This document shows positions 35,788 through 46,044 of a stretch of 64,000 nucleotides of DNA, in pieces (position 1 is the stretch's first letter; each line of letters opens with the position of its first letter). The notes below the pieces were generated by a model. It had not been told where the DNA came from. It saw only the letters and a program-made list of their open reading frames with translations, and made no database searches. This DNA comes from Mesonia aquimarina (GTDB taxonomy: Bacteria > Bacteroidota > Bacteroidia > Flavobacteriales > Flavobacteriaceae), in contig NZ_RCNV01000005.1 in assembly GCF_003667275.1 (NCBI RefSeq), positions 1-64,000 on the forward strand, written 5' to 3'. The position numbers were made by a program, and so were the translations under genes.

Positions 35788-38291
35788 TATTTTTTCTTTT
35801 TAGTCGTACTTTTTTTAGTAGATTTTTTTCGTGTAGTTTTTTTCTTTTTGGTGTTCTTTTCGATGATATCTTTTACCTCATCCAAAGTAAGCGCTTTAGC
35901 GTCTACCGTTTTTGGAAGCTCTACCTTTGTTCTTCCTTTGGTAATTTTACTTCTCCCCCAACGTGTTTTCTCTACTTTAATTCCTTCGTCTTTCCAGTGG
36001 TGAATTAATTTTTCGCGCTCTTTTTTCTTCTTATCTTCTATTAAGGTAACAATATCATCTTCGGAAAGATTATCAAAATCGTACTTCTTACTAACATTGA
36101 TAAATATTCCGTTCCATTTTAAATAAGGACCAAAACGACCTACTCCTTTTTGAACATCTTCTCCTTCATAATTATAGATAGGAGCGTCTGCTTTTTCCTT
36201 TTCTTTTATCAATTCTAAGGCACGATCAAAAGTTACATTCATCGGATCTTCTCCTTTTGCCAGAGAAACATATTTTTTTCCGAATTTCACATAAGGACCA
36301 TAACGCCCATTATTCACCTCAACTTGTTCCTCTTTATATTCACCTAATTCTTTTGGAAGTTTAAACAAATCCATCGCCTCTTCATAGGTAATATTACTCA
36401 AGGTTTGGTCCGGACCTAAACTCGCAAATTTTGGTTTTTCATCATCTTCAACCGATCCAATTTGAACCATGGGACCGAATTTTCCTAAACGGACACTTAC
36501 CGGTTTTCCGCTCTCCGGGTCTTTTCCTAAAACACGTTCCCCAACTTCACGCTCTGCATTTTCTGCTACATCTTGAACAGTGGGATGAAATTCATTATAA
36601 AACGAATTCATCATTTCTGTCCATTTTTCATTTCCTCCGGCAATATCATCAAAATCTTGTTCTACTTTTGCCGTAAAATTATAATCCAATACATTACTGA
36701 AATGCGTGACCAAAAAGTCGTTTACTACCATTCCCACGTCTGTAGGAATTAATTTTCCTTTATCGCTGCCTACCATTTCGGTAAGACTTTTTTCTTCTAC
36801 TTTTTGATTTTTTAAGCGAAACTGACTGTATTCTCGTTCTTTCCCGTCAATACTACCTTTCTCTATATACTTTCTGTTTTGAATAGTAGAAATGGTTGGC
36901 GCATAAGTAGAAGGTCGTCCAATTCCTAATTCTTCTAATTTTTTCACCAGCGAAGCTTCGGTGTAACGTGATGGCGGTCGCGTAAATCGTTCGGTCGCTT
37001 TTATGTATTCATTTTCCAGCGCATCATTTGCCTTCATCGCCGGCAATAATCCTGCTTGTTCTTCTTCCTCATCATCGGTCCCTTCTAAGTAAACCTTTAG
37101 GAAACCATCGAATTTTAATATTTCTCCGTTAGCTGTAAATTGCTTATCGTGTTTGTCGGCTTCAATTTTCACATTAGTACGCTCTAATTGTGCATCGCTC
37201 ATTTGTGAAGCAATAGCTCTTTTCCAAATCAGTTCATATAAACGCTGCTGATCGTAATCTGCATTTACCGAATGATTAGCAAAATTTGTAGGACGAATTG
37301 CTTCGTGCGCTTCTTGCGCTCCTTTAGATTTCCCTTTGTAATTTCTCGCTTTTAAATATTTTTCACCATAAGCCGAATTTATTTCACGCGCTGCTCCTTT
37401 TTTTGCTTCATCTGAAAGATTAACGCTATCCGTTCTCATATAAGTAATATGACCGGCTTCGTACAAACGCTGCGCCATGGTCATCGTTTTACTTACTGAA
37501 AAATATAATTTCCTTGCTGCTTCCTGCTGAAGCGTAGAAGTTGTAAATGGCGGAGCCGGTGTTTTTTTAGCCGGTTTTTTGGTGAGGTCGGCTACTTTGA
37601 AATTAGCTCCTATATTTTCTTGTAAAAATTCTTCAGCCTCTTTTTTAGTCTGAATGTTTTTTGGAAGTTTCGCTTTAAAGCTTTTTCCGGCTCCTGTGGT
37701 AAACTCAGCGTCTACTCTGTATGAAGCTTTGGGCGTAAACTTTTGAATTTCGCGTTCGCGTTCTACAATCAATCGCACCGAGACCGATTGTACACGACCT
37801 GCAGACAAACCTCCTTTTACTTTTCTCCATAAAACCGGTGAAAGCTCATAACCTACCAAGCGGTCTAATACGCGCCTGGCTTGTTGTGCGTTCACCAAAT
37901 TATAGTCAATCGTACGCGGATTTTCAATAGCTTTTAAAATGGCGTTTTTGGTGATTTCATGAAAAACAATTCGCTTTGTTTTTTCTTTATCTAATTTTAA
38001 TTCTTCAGCCAAGTGCCATGCAATTGCTTCTCCTTCTCGGTCTTCATCACTTGCCAGCCAAACTAACTCAGACTGATCGGCTAGTTTTTTTAAACGTCTT
38101 ACGACATCTTTTTTATCTTTACTGACTACATATTTCGGCTTGAAATCTGCTTCAACATCTACCCCTAATTCTTTGGTTGGCAAATCTGCAATATGCCCAA
38201 AACTAGACTCTACCTTATAGTCTTTTCCTAAAAATTTTTCAATGGTTTTTGCCTTTGCAGGGGACTCAACAATCACTAAATTCTTCGCCAT
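35787..38291 (-). CDS. topA: DNA topoisomerase I
   Basis: 834 aa. Toprim domain at the N-terminus (LVIVESPAKAKTIEKFLG ... ASDEDREGEAIAWHL), central type IA domains with the catalytic Tyr in HITYMRTDSVNLS, and C-terminal topoisomerase repeats (GRYGPYVKFGKKYVSL, GRFGPYLKWNGIFINV), ending in a Lys-rich tail. It relaxes negative supercoils using an active-site Tyr. The usual zinc fingers of the E. coli enzyme are replaced by repeats, as common in Bacteroidota. A candidate -7 box, TAGTTTTG on the minus strand (38312-38319), lies upstream, without a clear -33 element. Confidence 0.95.
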   Translation of the reverse strand: MAKNLVIVESPAKAKTIEKFLGKDYKVESSFGHIADLPTKELGVDVEADFKPKYVVSKDKKDVVRRLKKLADQSELVWLASDEDREGEAIAWHLAEELKLDKEKTKRIVFHEITKNAILKAIENPRTIDYNLVNAQQARRVLDRLVGYELSPVLWRKVKGGLSAGRVQSVSVRLIVEREREIQKFTPKASYRVDAEFTTGAGKSFKAKLPKNIQTKKEAEEFLQENIGANFKVADLTKKPAKKTPAPPFTTSTLQQEAARKLYFSVSKTMTMAQRLYEAGHITYMRTDSVNLSDEAKKGAAREINSAYGEKYLKARNYKGKSKGAQEAHEAIRPTNFANHSVNADYDQQRLYELIWKRAIASQMSDAQLERTNVKIEADKHDKQFTANGEILKFDGFLKVYLEGTDDEEEEQAGLLPAMKANDALENEYIKATERFTRPPSRYTEASLVKKLEELGIGRPSTYAPTISTIQNRKYIEKGSIDGKEREYSQFRLKNQKVEEKSLTEMVGSDKGKLIPTDVGMVVNDFLVTHFSNVLDYNFTAKVEQDFDDIAGGNEKWTEMMNSFYNEFHPTVQDVAENAEREVGERVLGKDPESGKPVSVRLGKFGPMVQIGSVEDDEKPKFASLGPDQTLSNITYEEAMDLFKLPKELGEYKEEQVEVNNGRYGPYVKFGKKYVSLAKGEDPMNVTFDRALELIKEKEKADAPIYNYEGEDVQKGVGRFGPYLKWNGIFINVSKKYDFDNLSEDDIVTLIEDKKKKEREKLIHHWKDEGIKVEKTRWGRSKITKGRTKVELPKTVDAKALTLDEVKDIIEKNTKKKKTTRKKSTKKSTTKKKK

Positions 38292-38438
38292 TCGTATCGA
38301 TTTTATGGTTGCAAAACTAGGGTATTTTTTTTATTTGCTGTATTAGACACTTAAAAATTATAACTGAACCTTTTATTTTTCATCCATTTAAAGTCCCTTT
38401 TTTTAAAGTTTTTTTTCAAGAAAAAATTTCATTCTTTT

Positions 38439-39194
38439 TTATAAATCAATAAAATTTCTATCTGTTTGTTCTTTAAATCCTACTACTTTTTTATAGACAA
38501 AATAAGTTGGTAAATACACAAAAGAAGCGGTAAATAAAACTCCCACAAAACACAACAACATTCCTATAATTTGTGCTAAAAAACTCGCGATAATCGTTAA
38601 GCCAAAAGTGATGAGCCATTTTTTATTCCCCAAAGAAAAGCTTGCCTTAATAATTTCTGAAACGCTCAATTCTGGATTAAATGCAAAAACAAGCGCAAAG
38701 AAAGAAATAGGCACACTTACATAAATGAGGGGAAAAAGGCACAACAGCATAGCTACTAATGAAATACCAAACGAAGCTAAACCTATTAAAAGTATTTTTG
38801 AGATGTATTTTCCCTTAAAATAGTAAAAGTAATTATTGACTTCGCCGAGTGCTAAATCTTCATTTCGGCAAATCCTAAAAAAAGCGGCTTGAAATGCAAA
38901 GGAAATTACCATTGCATATAACATGAAAATAATCATTAATAATATACTCGGAATCGCAACCCAAATATCATTGTTTTCAATAGAATACGTGGTTGGAATT
39001 TCTAATGCTTCTACACCTAAAAACGAAATAAAAAAAATAGGATAAATAGGCAACATTAAAAGTACGGTCAATAAAATAATCACTAAACCCTGCAGCCATA
39101 CTTTTTTAAATAAGGCCGTAGATTCATCAAAAATATTCCCGAAATTTAATTCCGGTGCTTTATTAATTCGCTGTTCTATTTCTTGTAAATTCAT
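38439..39194 (-). CDS. Multi-pass membrane protein, unrecognised
   Basis: 251 aa with about six hydrophobic segments (VIILLTVLLMLPIYPIFFISF, VAIPSILLMIIFMLYAMVISF, LLIGLASFGISLVAMLLCLF, LITFGLTIIASFLAQIIGML and others). The N-terminus LQEIEQRINKAPELNFGNIFDESTALFKKVW and the sequence DIIKASFSLG-like SEIIKASFSLGNKKW resemble helical-bundle inner-membrane proteins related to DUF975/YckC-type families, but no specific family can be named. It is divergent from miaB and downstream of nothing obvious, so no role can be given. Confidence 0.65.
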   Translation of the reverse strand: MNLQEIEQRINKAPELNFGNIFDESTALFKKVWLQGLVIILLTVLLMLPIYPIFFISFLGVEALEIPTTYSIENNDIWVAIPSILLMIIFMLYAMVISFAFQAAFFRICRNEDLALGEVNNYFYYFKGKYISKILLIGLASFGISLVAMLLCLFPLIYVSVPISFFALVFAFNPELSVSEIIKASFSLGNKKWLITFGLTIIASFLAQIIGMLLCFVGVLFTASFVYLPTYFVYKKVVGFKEQTDRNFIDL

Positions 39195-39269
39195 TTAATC
39201 AGAAATTTGGTTAGTTACACCAAAGAAACCACAATTTTTAACTTTATACAAAAAACTTCGTGCTGTCAG

Positions 39270-39301
39270 TTTGTCAGCTAGTTGATTTCAATGTATCTTT
39301 G
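39270..39301 (+). promoter_or_regulatory. Promoter of miaB (-33 TTTG / -7 TATCTTTG)
   Basis: TTTG at 39270-39273 and TATCTTTG at 39294-39301 are separated by 20 bp, matching the Bacteroidota primary sigma consensus TTG-N19-21-TAnnTTTG. The miaB start codon is 30 bp downstream. Confidence 0.65.
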
Positions 39302-39330
39302 CGCTTCACTTTAATTTTGAACGTTGATTT

Positions 39331-40776
39331 ATGGAGAAGGTAATTGATGAAAAAAAACAAGGAACTTCACTAAACATAGAACCTAAGAAAGAAAATAGCC
39401 GCAAACTTTTTATTGAAAGTTATGGGTGTGCAATGAATTTTAGCGACAGTGAAATTGTAGCTTCTATCCTTGCTAAAGAAGGTTTTAATACCACGCAAAA
39501 GCTTGAAGAAGCAGATCTTGTTTTAGTGAATACGTGTTCTATTCGAGAAAAAGCCGAACAAACCGTTAGAAAAAGGCTTGAAAAATATAATGCAGTAAAA
39601 AAAACAAACCCAAAAATGAAAGTGGGCGTTTTAGGTTGTATGGCCGAACGTCTTAAGGAGAAATTTTTGGAAGAAGAAAAAATAGTCGATCTGGTAGTCG
39701 GGCCAGATGCATATAAAGACTTACCCAATCTAATAGACGAAGTTGAAGCTGGTCGTGACGCTATAAATGTGCTGCTTTCTAAAGAAGAAACTTATGGTGA
39801 TATTTCTCCCGTTCGTTTACAAACCAATGGCGTTTCAGCTTTTGTTTCCATTACTCGTGGTTGCGATAATATGTGTACGTTTTGCGTGGTTCCGTTTACC
39901 CGCGGAAGAGAACGAAGTCGAGACCCACAAAGTATTGTAGAAGAAGTAAACGATCTTTGGAAAAAAGGATTCAAAGAAATTACACTTTTAGGTCAAAATG
40001 TTGATAGTTATTTATGGTATGGCGGCGGACTTAAAAAAGATTTTAAGAAAGCTTCTGAAATACAAAAAGCTACGGCTACTAATTTCTCACAACTTTTGAA
40101 ATTAGTTGCAGAAGCACAACCAAAAATGAGAATTAGGTTCTCTACTTCAAATCCACAGGATATGACTTTGGACGTTATTGAAGTTATGGCTAACTACCCC
40201 AACATTTGCAAGCATATTCATTTACCGGTTCAAAGCGGAAGCAATAGAATGCTAAAGGAAATGAACAGGTTGCACACTCGAGAAGAATATTTTAAGCTTA
40301 TAGATTACATAAGAGAATTAATGCCAGAATGCTCCATTTCTCAGGATCTAATAGTTGGCTTCCCAACTGAAACAGAGCAGGATCATAAAGACACTTTATC
40401 TTTAATGGAATACGTAAAGTATGATTTTGGATATATGTATGCTTATTCCGAAAGACCAGGAACTATGGCTGCGCGTAAACTGGAAGATGATGTTCCTGCA
40501 GAAACAAAACAACGAAGACTGGCAGAAATAGTAAAACTTCAGCGAGAACATAACCATTTTAGAACACAACGATTCTTGGGAGAAACCGTAGAAGTTTTAA
40601 TCGAAAGAGAATCTAAAAAATCTAATGAACAGTGGAGTGGTCGCATCACACAGAATACGGTAGCTGTTTTTCCAAAAGAAGACTACAAAGTTGGAGAGTT
40701 TGTAAACGTAAAAATAACCGATTGTACCAGCGCAACGCTAATTGGTGAAGCTGTTGGTTATTCAGAAAATAATTAA
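39331..40776 (+). CDS. miaB: tRNA methylthiotransferase MiaB
   Basis: 481 aa. UPF0004 domain at the N-terminus (LFIESYGCAMNFSDSEIV ... VNTCSIREKAEQ ... GVLGCMAERL) with three cluster-binding cysteines, a radical-SAM core with the CxxxCxxC motif (TRGCDNMCTFCVVPFTRGRE), and a C-terminal TRAM domain (GETVEVLIERES ... VNVKITDCTSATLIGEAV). It adds a methylthio group to i6A37 of tRNA. The YGCAMN start and PFTRGRE context are typical of MiaB rather than RimO. It is the first gene of a plus-strand run. Confidence 0.96.
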   Translation: MEKVIDEKKQGTSLNIEPKKENSRKLFIESYGCAMNFSDSEIVASILAKEGFNTTQKLEEADLVLVNTCSIREKAEQTVRKRLEKYNAVKKTNPKMKVGVLGCMAERLKEKFLEEEKIVDLVVGPDAYKDLPNLIDEVEAGRDAINVLLSKEETYGDISPVRLQTNGVSAFVSITRGCDNMCTFCVVPFTRGRERSRDPQSIVEEVNDLWKKGFKEITLLGQNVDSYLWYGGGLKKDFKKASEIQKATATNFSQLLKLVAEAQPKMRIRFSTSNPQDMTLDVIEVMANYPNICKHIHLPVQSGSNRMLKEMNRLHTREEYFKLIDYIRELMPECSISQDLIVGFPTETEQDHKDTLSLMEYVKYDFGYMYAYSERPGTMAARKLEDDVPAETKQRRLAEIVKLQREHNHFRTQRFLGETVEVLIERESKKSNEQWSGRITQNTVAVFPKEDYKVGEFVNVKITDCTSATLIGEAVGYSENN

Positions 40777-40785
40777 AATACTACT

Positions 40786-40803
40786 TCGGAAAAAATTCCG
40801 AAA
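40786..40803 (+). terminator. Short hairpin after miaB
   Basis: TTCGGAA-aaaa-TTCCGAA stem 10 bp downstream of the miaB stop, with AT-rich DNA but no long T-run. It may be a weak terminator or processing site between miaB and the sigma-54 activator gene. Confidence 0.4.
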
Positions 40804-40878
40804 ATATTTAAAGAAAAAAATAGTTGAATTTCGAGGCAAGGCTCGAAGCATTTAAATCTCGATTATCGAGTACAACGT

Positions 40879-42144
40879 ATGGAATCAGTTCAAGCTATAA
40901 AACAACGTTTTGAAATTATCGGTAACGACCCGGCGCTAAACAGAGCTATCGAAAAAGCAATGCAAGTCGCCCCAACCGATATTTCTGTATTAGTAACCGG
41001 AGAAAGCGGTGTTGGGAAAGAAAGTATTCCTAAAATAATCCATTCGCTTTCTCACCGAAAACATGGAAAATATATTGCCGTAAACTGTGGTGCTATTCCA
41101 GAAGGAACTATTGACAGTGAATTATTCGGCCACGAAAAAGGTGCTTTCACCGGCGCAACCCAAACCAGAAATGGTTATTTTGAAGTTGCCGATGGCGGAA
41201 CTATTTTTTTAGATGAAGTGGGAGAACTTCCCTTAACTACTCAGGTTCGCTTATTGCGTGTACTAGAAAACGGAGAATTTATTAAAGTTGGTTCTTCAAA
41301 AGTGCAAAAAACCAACGTTAGAATTGTTGCGGCAACAAATGTAAATATGTTTGATGCCATTAAAAAAGAAAAATTTAGAGAAGATCTTTATTACAGATTA
41401 AGTACGGTAGAAATTCATCTTCCTCCTTTGCGCGATCGGAAAGAAGATATTCATTTATTATTCAGAAAGTTCGCTTCAGATTTTGCATTAAAATATAAAA
41501 TGCCATCTGTTCGTTTAGACGATGAAGCTACCGCCATGTTGTTAAAATATCGCTGGGCAGGAAATATTCGTCAATTACGAAATGTTGCCGAACAAATTTC
41601 AGTGTTAGAAAAAAGCAGAATCATCGACGCGGAAAACCTAAAAGGTTATTTACCCGATATGGGGCGTAACTTGCCAGCAGTAATTGGCGATAAGAAAAAA
41701 GAAAACGATTTTAGCAACGAACGCGAAATTCTTTATAAAGTGCTTTTTGATATGAAAAGCGACTTGAACGATCTCAAAAAATTGACTTTAGAGTTAATGC
41801 AAAGTGGTAATAATGAAGAAGTTCAAAACGATAATGAAAATCTGATTCGTAAAATTTACGGAAACGATGAAGAGCAAGAAGCTTACGAAGAGGAATTAGA
41901 AGAACAAATGGAAGTGCTTCAAATCCCTGAAAAACATGAGCAAGAAATTTCTGCTCCCAAAGAAGATAAATATTCGTTTGCTGAAGAAATTCAAGAAGAA
42001 GAAACACTTTCTCTACAAGATAAAGAATTAGAACTTATTAAAAAATCATTAGAACGTCATGCCGGAAAACGCAAAGCCGCCGCTGAAGAACTTGGTATTA
42101 GCGAGCGTACTTTATACCGGAAAATAAAACAATACGATTTGTAA
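40879..42144 (+). CDS. Sigma-54-dependent transcriptional activator (no receiver domain)
   Basis: 421 aa. It starts almost directly with the AAA+ domain: Walker A GESGVGKE (41-48), GAFTGA loop (88-93) that contacts sigma-54, Walker B TIFLDEVGE (108-116), and RWAGNIRQLRNV. A charged linker (about 265-385) follows and the C-terminus is a Fis-type HTH (RKAAAEELGISERTLYRKIKQYDL). There is no N-terminal receiver, GAF or PAS domain, so activity is probably set by expression level or a partner. The stop overlaps the next gene, lptE, by one base, so it is tied to envelope-biogenesis genes. Confidence 0.92.
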   Translation: MESVQAIKQRFEIIGNDPALNRAIEKAMQVAPTDISVLVTGESGVGKESIPKIIHSLSHRKHGKYIAVNCGAIPEGTIDSELFGHEKGAFTGATQTRNGYFEVADGGTIFLDEVGELPLTTQVRLLRVLENGEFIKVGSSKVQKTNVRIVAATNVNMFDAIKKEKFREDLYYRLSTVEIHLPPLRDRKEDIHLLFRKFASDFALKYKMPSVRLDDEATAMLLKYRWAGNIRQLRNVAEQISVLEKSRIIDAENLKGYLPDMGRNLPAVIGDKKKENDFSNEREILYKVLFDMKSDLNDLKKLTLELMQSGNNEEVQNDNENLIRKIYGNDEEQEAYEEELEEQMEVLQIPEKHEQEISAPKEDKYSFAEEIQEEETLSLQDKELELIKKSLERHAGKRKAAAEELGISERTLYRKIKQYDL

Positions 42145-42668
42145 TGAATAATAAATCAATATTTTTACGAAGCTGTTTTTTTATCTTCACCCTAGTGTTG
42201 TTTTCAAGTTTAAATGCTTGTGGCATTTATTCACTTTCAGGAGCTGATACCGGAAATGCAGAAAGCTTTCAAGTAGATCAATTTCAGAATAACGCCGATT
42301 TATTTGAACCCGGAATTGATAGAACATTTACCTTACAATTACAAGATCTAATTCAAAACCAAACCAGCCTGAGCTTAACAAACAGCGGTGGAGATTTGGT
42401 TTACGAAGGAGAAATAGTCCAGTATTATGTTTCACCCATGACTTCTACCAGTCAGAATACAGCGGCACAAAACCGTTTAACCATAGCAGTTAATGTTCGC
42501 TTTTATAACAATCTTGAACCGGAAAAAGATTTTGAGAAGCGTTTTTCTTTTTACCACGATTACCCTGCAAACGAACAATTAGTTGGCGCTCGACTAGATA
42601 CTGCTTTAGAAGATATTTTTAGCAGAATTACGCAAGAAATTTTCAATGAATCTTTAACTGATTGGTAA
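42144..42668 (+). CDS. lptE: LPS-assembly lipoprotein LptE
   Basis: 174 aa. N-terminal signal with lipobox LNAC, then GIYSLSGADTG, a motif matching the Bacteroidota LptE family (DUF4292-adjacent, also called LptE-like). The rest has the mixed alpha/beta pattern of LptE (ESFQVDQFQNNADLFEPGIDRTFTLQLQDLIQ ... GDLVYEGEIVQYYVSP). It plugs LptD and helps place LPS at the outer leaflet. It overlaps the upstream activator by one base and lies four bases before the next gene. Confidence 0.88.
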   Translation: MNNKSIFLRSCFFIFTLVLFSSLNACGIYSLSGADTGNAESFQVDQFQNNADLFEPGIDRTFTLQLQDLIQNQTSLSLTNSGGDLVYEGEIVQYYVSPMTSTSQNTAAQNRLTIAVNVRFYNNLEPEKDFEKRFSFYHDYPANEQLVGARLDTALEDIFSRITQEIFNESLTDW

Positions 42669-42671
42669 GCT

Positions 42672-43520
42672 ATGCAACCGGAAAATTTTCATAAACTCTT
42701 ACAAGAATCAGCGCTTATTTCTACAAGCGAGACAGAGCAATTAAAAAATTTAATTGAAGAATTTCCTTACTTTCAATCGGCTAGAGCTTTACGCTTAAAA
42801 GGCTTAAAACAAAATCATAGTTTTAGTTATAATACAGCACTCAAAAAAACTGCTGCCTACACTACAGATCGTGCAGTATTATTTGATCTTATTACTTCTA
42901 AAGAGTTTAAACAAGATCAAATTTCAGCACAAATAAAACATCGCATCATTGCGGAACAAGAAGAAGATTCAACTGAAAAATCTAAAACAAATGATTTGCA
43001 GATGAATCTGGAAGAAGCAAACAAGGTTTTAGATCCTTCGCTTTTTACACCCTCTAAAAAAACAAGCGAAGAAAAATCTGTTGAAACAGCAGAACAAAAA
43101 TTAGCAATAGGTAAACCTTTAGAATTTGACGCATCAGAATCACATTCTTTTTCAGAATGGTTAAAATTAACCAAGACAAAACCTATTGAGCGAAAAGCGA
43201 ACGAAAAAGAAACGGAAAAAAATACGGAGGAATCAGCAGAAAGTTCTCGAAAGTTTCAATTAATCGAAGAATTTATTGCAAAAAACCCTAAAATAAAGCC
43301 CGATAAAAATAGTTCTATTTCACAACAACCTTTAAGTCAAGACAGCCCTAGCAAGCAATTAATGACAGAAACTTTAGCGCGTGTTTATCTAGAACAAAAA
43401 AATTATTCCAAAGCAATTCAAGCATTTAAAATATTAATTTTGAAAAATCCCGAAAAAAGTGGTTTATTTGCAGACCAAATTCGGTCAATCGAAAAATTAC
43501 AAGAAAATAAAAACATATGA
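42672..43520 (+). CDS. Hypothetical protein with C-terminal TPR
   Basis: 282 aa, hydrophilic and without a signal peptide. The N-terminus (FHKLLQESALISTSETEQLKNLIEEFPYFQSARALRLKGL) is helical, the middle is low-complexity and charged (Lys/Glu/Ser/Thr-rich), and the C-terminus carries one clear TPR (TLARVYLEQKNYSKAIQAFKIL). Its position between lptE and secG, with a four-base overlap with secG, suggests an envelope or export role and co-transcription. No family name is certain. Confidence 0.75.
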   Translation: MQPENFHKLLQESALISTSETEQLKNLIEEFPYFQSARALRLKGLKQNHSFSYNTALKKTAAYTTDRAVLFDLITSKEFKQDQISAQIKHRIIAEQEEDSTEKSKTNDLQMNLEEANKVLDPSLFTPSKKTSEEKSVETAEQKLAIGKPLEFDASESHSFSEWLKLTKTKPIERKANEKETEKNTEESAESSRKFQLIEEFIAKNPKIKPDKNSSISQQPLSQDSPSKQLMTETLARVYLEQKNYSKAIQAFKILILKNPEKSGLFADQIRSIEKLQENKNI

Positions 43521-43873
43521 GTACGTTTACAATATTTTTAGCATTAATCGTTATCGTAGCTTTTCTACTGGTAGTTGTTATTATGGTTCAAAACCCTAAA
43601 GGAGGTGGTTTATCTTCTTCTTTTGGAGGCGGCGGAAGTCAGCAAATGGGTGGTGTAAAAAAGACCACAGATTTTTTAGATAAAAGTACATGGACACTTG
43701 CCACTGTTTTATTAGTTTTAATTCTACTTTCTAATGTAGCAATTATGGATAGCAGAGGTGTTTCTGAATCTAGAATAATCAACGAAAATACACCGGCAGC
43801 AACACAAGAGCAACCGGTTACACCAGCACCAACTACACAAGAAAACCAAACTTCTTCTGAAAACGCAGAATAA
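43517..43873 (+). CDS. secG: Preprotein translocase subunit SecG
   Basis: 118 aa. Two transmembrane helices (FLALIVIVAFLLVVVIMVQN and TLATVLLVLILLSNVAIM) flank the diagnostic cytosolic loop NPKGGGLSSSFGGGGSQQMGGVKKTTDFLDKSTW. SecG supports SecYEG translocation. The polar C-terminal tail (PAATQEQPVTPAPTTQENQ) is usual in Bacteroidota. It is the last gene of the activator-lptE-TPR-secG operon and has a terminator downstream. Confidence 0.95.
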   Translation: MSTFTIFLALIVIVAFLLVVVIMVQNPKGGGLSSSFGGGGSQQMGGVKKTTDFLDKSTWTLATVLLVLILLSNVAIMDSRGVSESRIINENTPAATQEQPVTPAPTTQENQTSSENAE

Positions 43874-43900
43874 GGTTTACAACTATATAGTTTTAAAAAA

Positions 43901-43932
43901 TGCCAACTATCAATGACAAGTTGGCATTTTTT
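43901..43932 (+). terminator. Terminator after secG
   Basis: TGCCAACT-atcaatgaca-AGTTGGCA followed by TTTTTTATTT, 28 bp after the secG stop. Confidence 0.85.
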
Positions 43933-43957
43933 ATTTCATCCTGTCCGTAAACGTGAA

Positions 43958-43975
43958 TTGGCACAATTTTCGAAA
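43958..43975 (+). promoter_or_regulatory. Sigma-54-like element upstream of groES
   Basis: TTGGCACAATTTTCGAAA has a perfect -24 half (TTGGCAC) but a poor -12 half (consensus TTGCW). It lies 53 bp before the groES start, and no good -7 TAnnTTTG box is seen in the interval. A sigma-54 activator gene lies 2 kb upstream. Confidence 0.4.
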
Positions 43976-44027
43976 TAAGCAGAGTGAAATTAATGTAATA
44001 TAATACTAACTAAAAATAGTCACACCA

Positions 44028-44303
44028 ATGGGATTAAATTTTAAACCTCTAGCCGATAGAGTTGTTGTACAGCCCGAAGCTGCTGAAACAAAAACAGCTT
44101 CCGGAATTTACATTCCTGATTCAGCAAAGGAAAAGCCACAGCACGGAACAGTAGTGGCAGTAGGAAACGGAACCAAGAAACACGAAATGACCGTAAAGGA
44201 AGGTGATAAAGTTCTTTATGGAAAATTCTCCGGAACAGAACTTAAGTTAGACGGAAACGATTACCTTATCATGAGAGAAGATGAAATCTTAGGAACTCTT
44301 TAA
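44028..44303 (+). CDS. groES: Co-chaperonin GroES
   Basis: 91 aa, typical length. [32 protein letters not shown] includes the mobile loop ([14 protein letters not shown]) that docks on GroEL; the C-terminal [14 protein letters not shown] is standard. It caps the GroEL ring during folding. It forms a two-gene operon with groEL, 21 bp downstream. Confidence 0.98.
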   Translation: MGLNFKPLADRVVVQPEAAETKTASGIYIPDSAKEKPQHGTVVAVGNGTKKHEMTVKEGDKVLYGKFSGTELKLDGNDYLIMREDEILGTL

Positions 44304-44318
44304 TCAACAAAAAATTAA

Positions 44319-45965
<1,647 letters not shown>

Positions 45966-45990
45966 TTCAGCCTGATTCTATCTAAACCAT

Positions 45991-46024
45991 AAAAAACCTC
46001 GAATTAGAAAATTCGAGGTTTTTT
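45991..46024. terminator. Bidirectional terminator between groEL and the MuiA-family gene
   Basis: AAAAAACCTCGAATT-agaa-AATTCGAGGTTTTTT: a perfect stem with A-run and T-run on opposite sides, serving both convergent genes. Confidence 0.9.
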
Positions 46025-46044
46025 ATATTCTTTTCTGAATGCAA

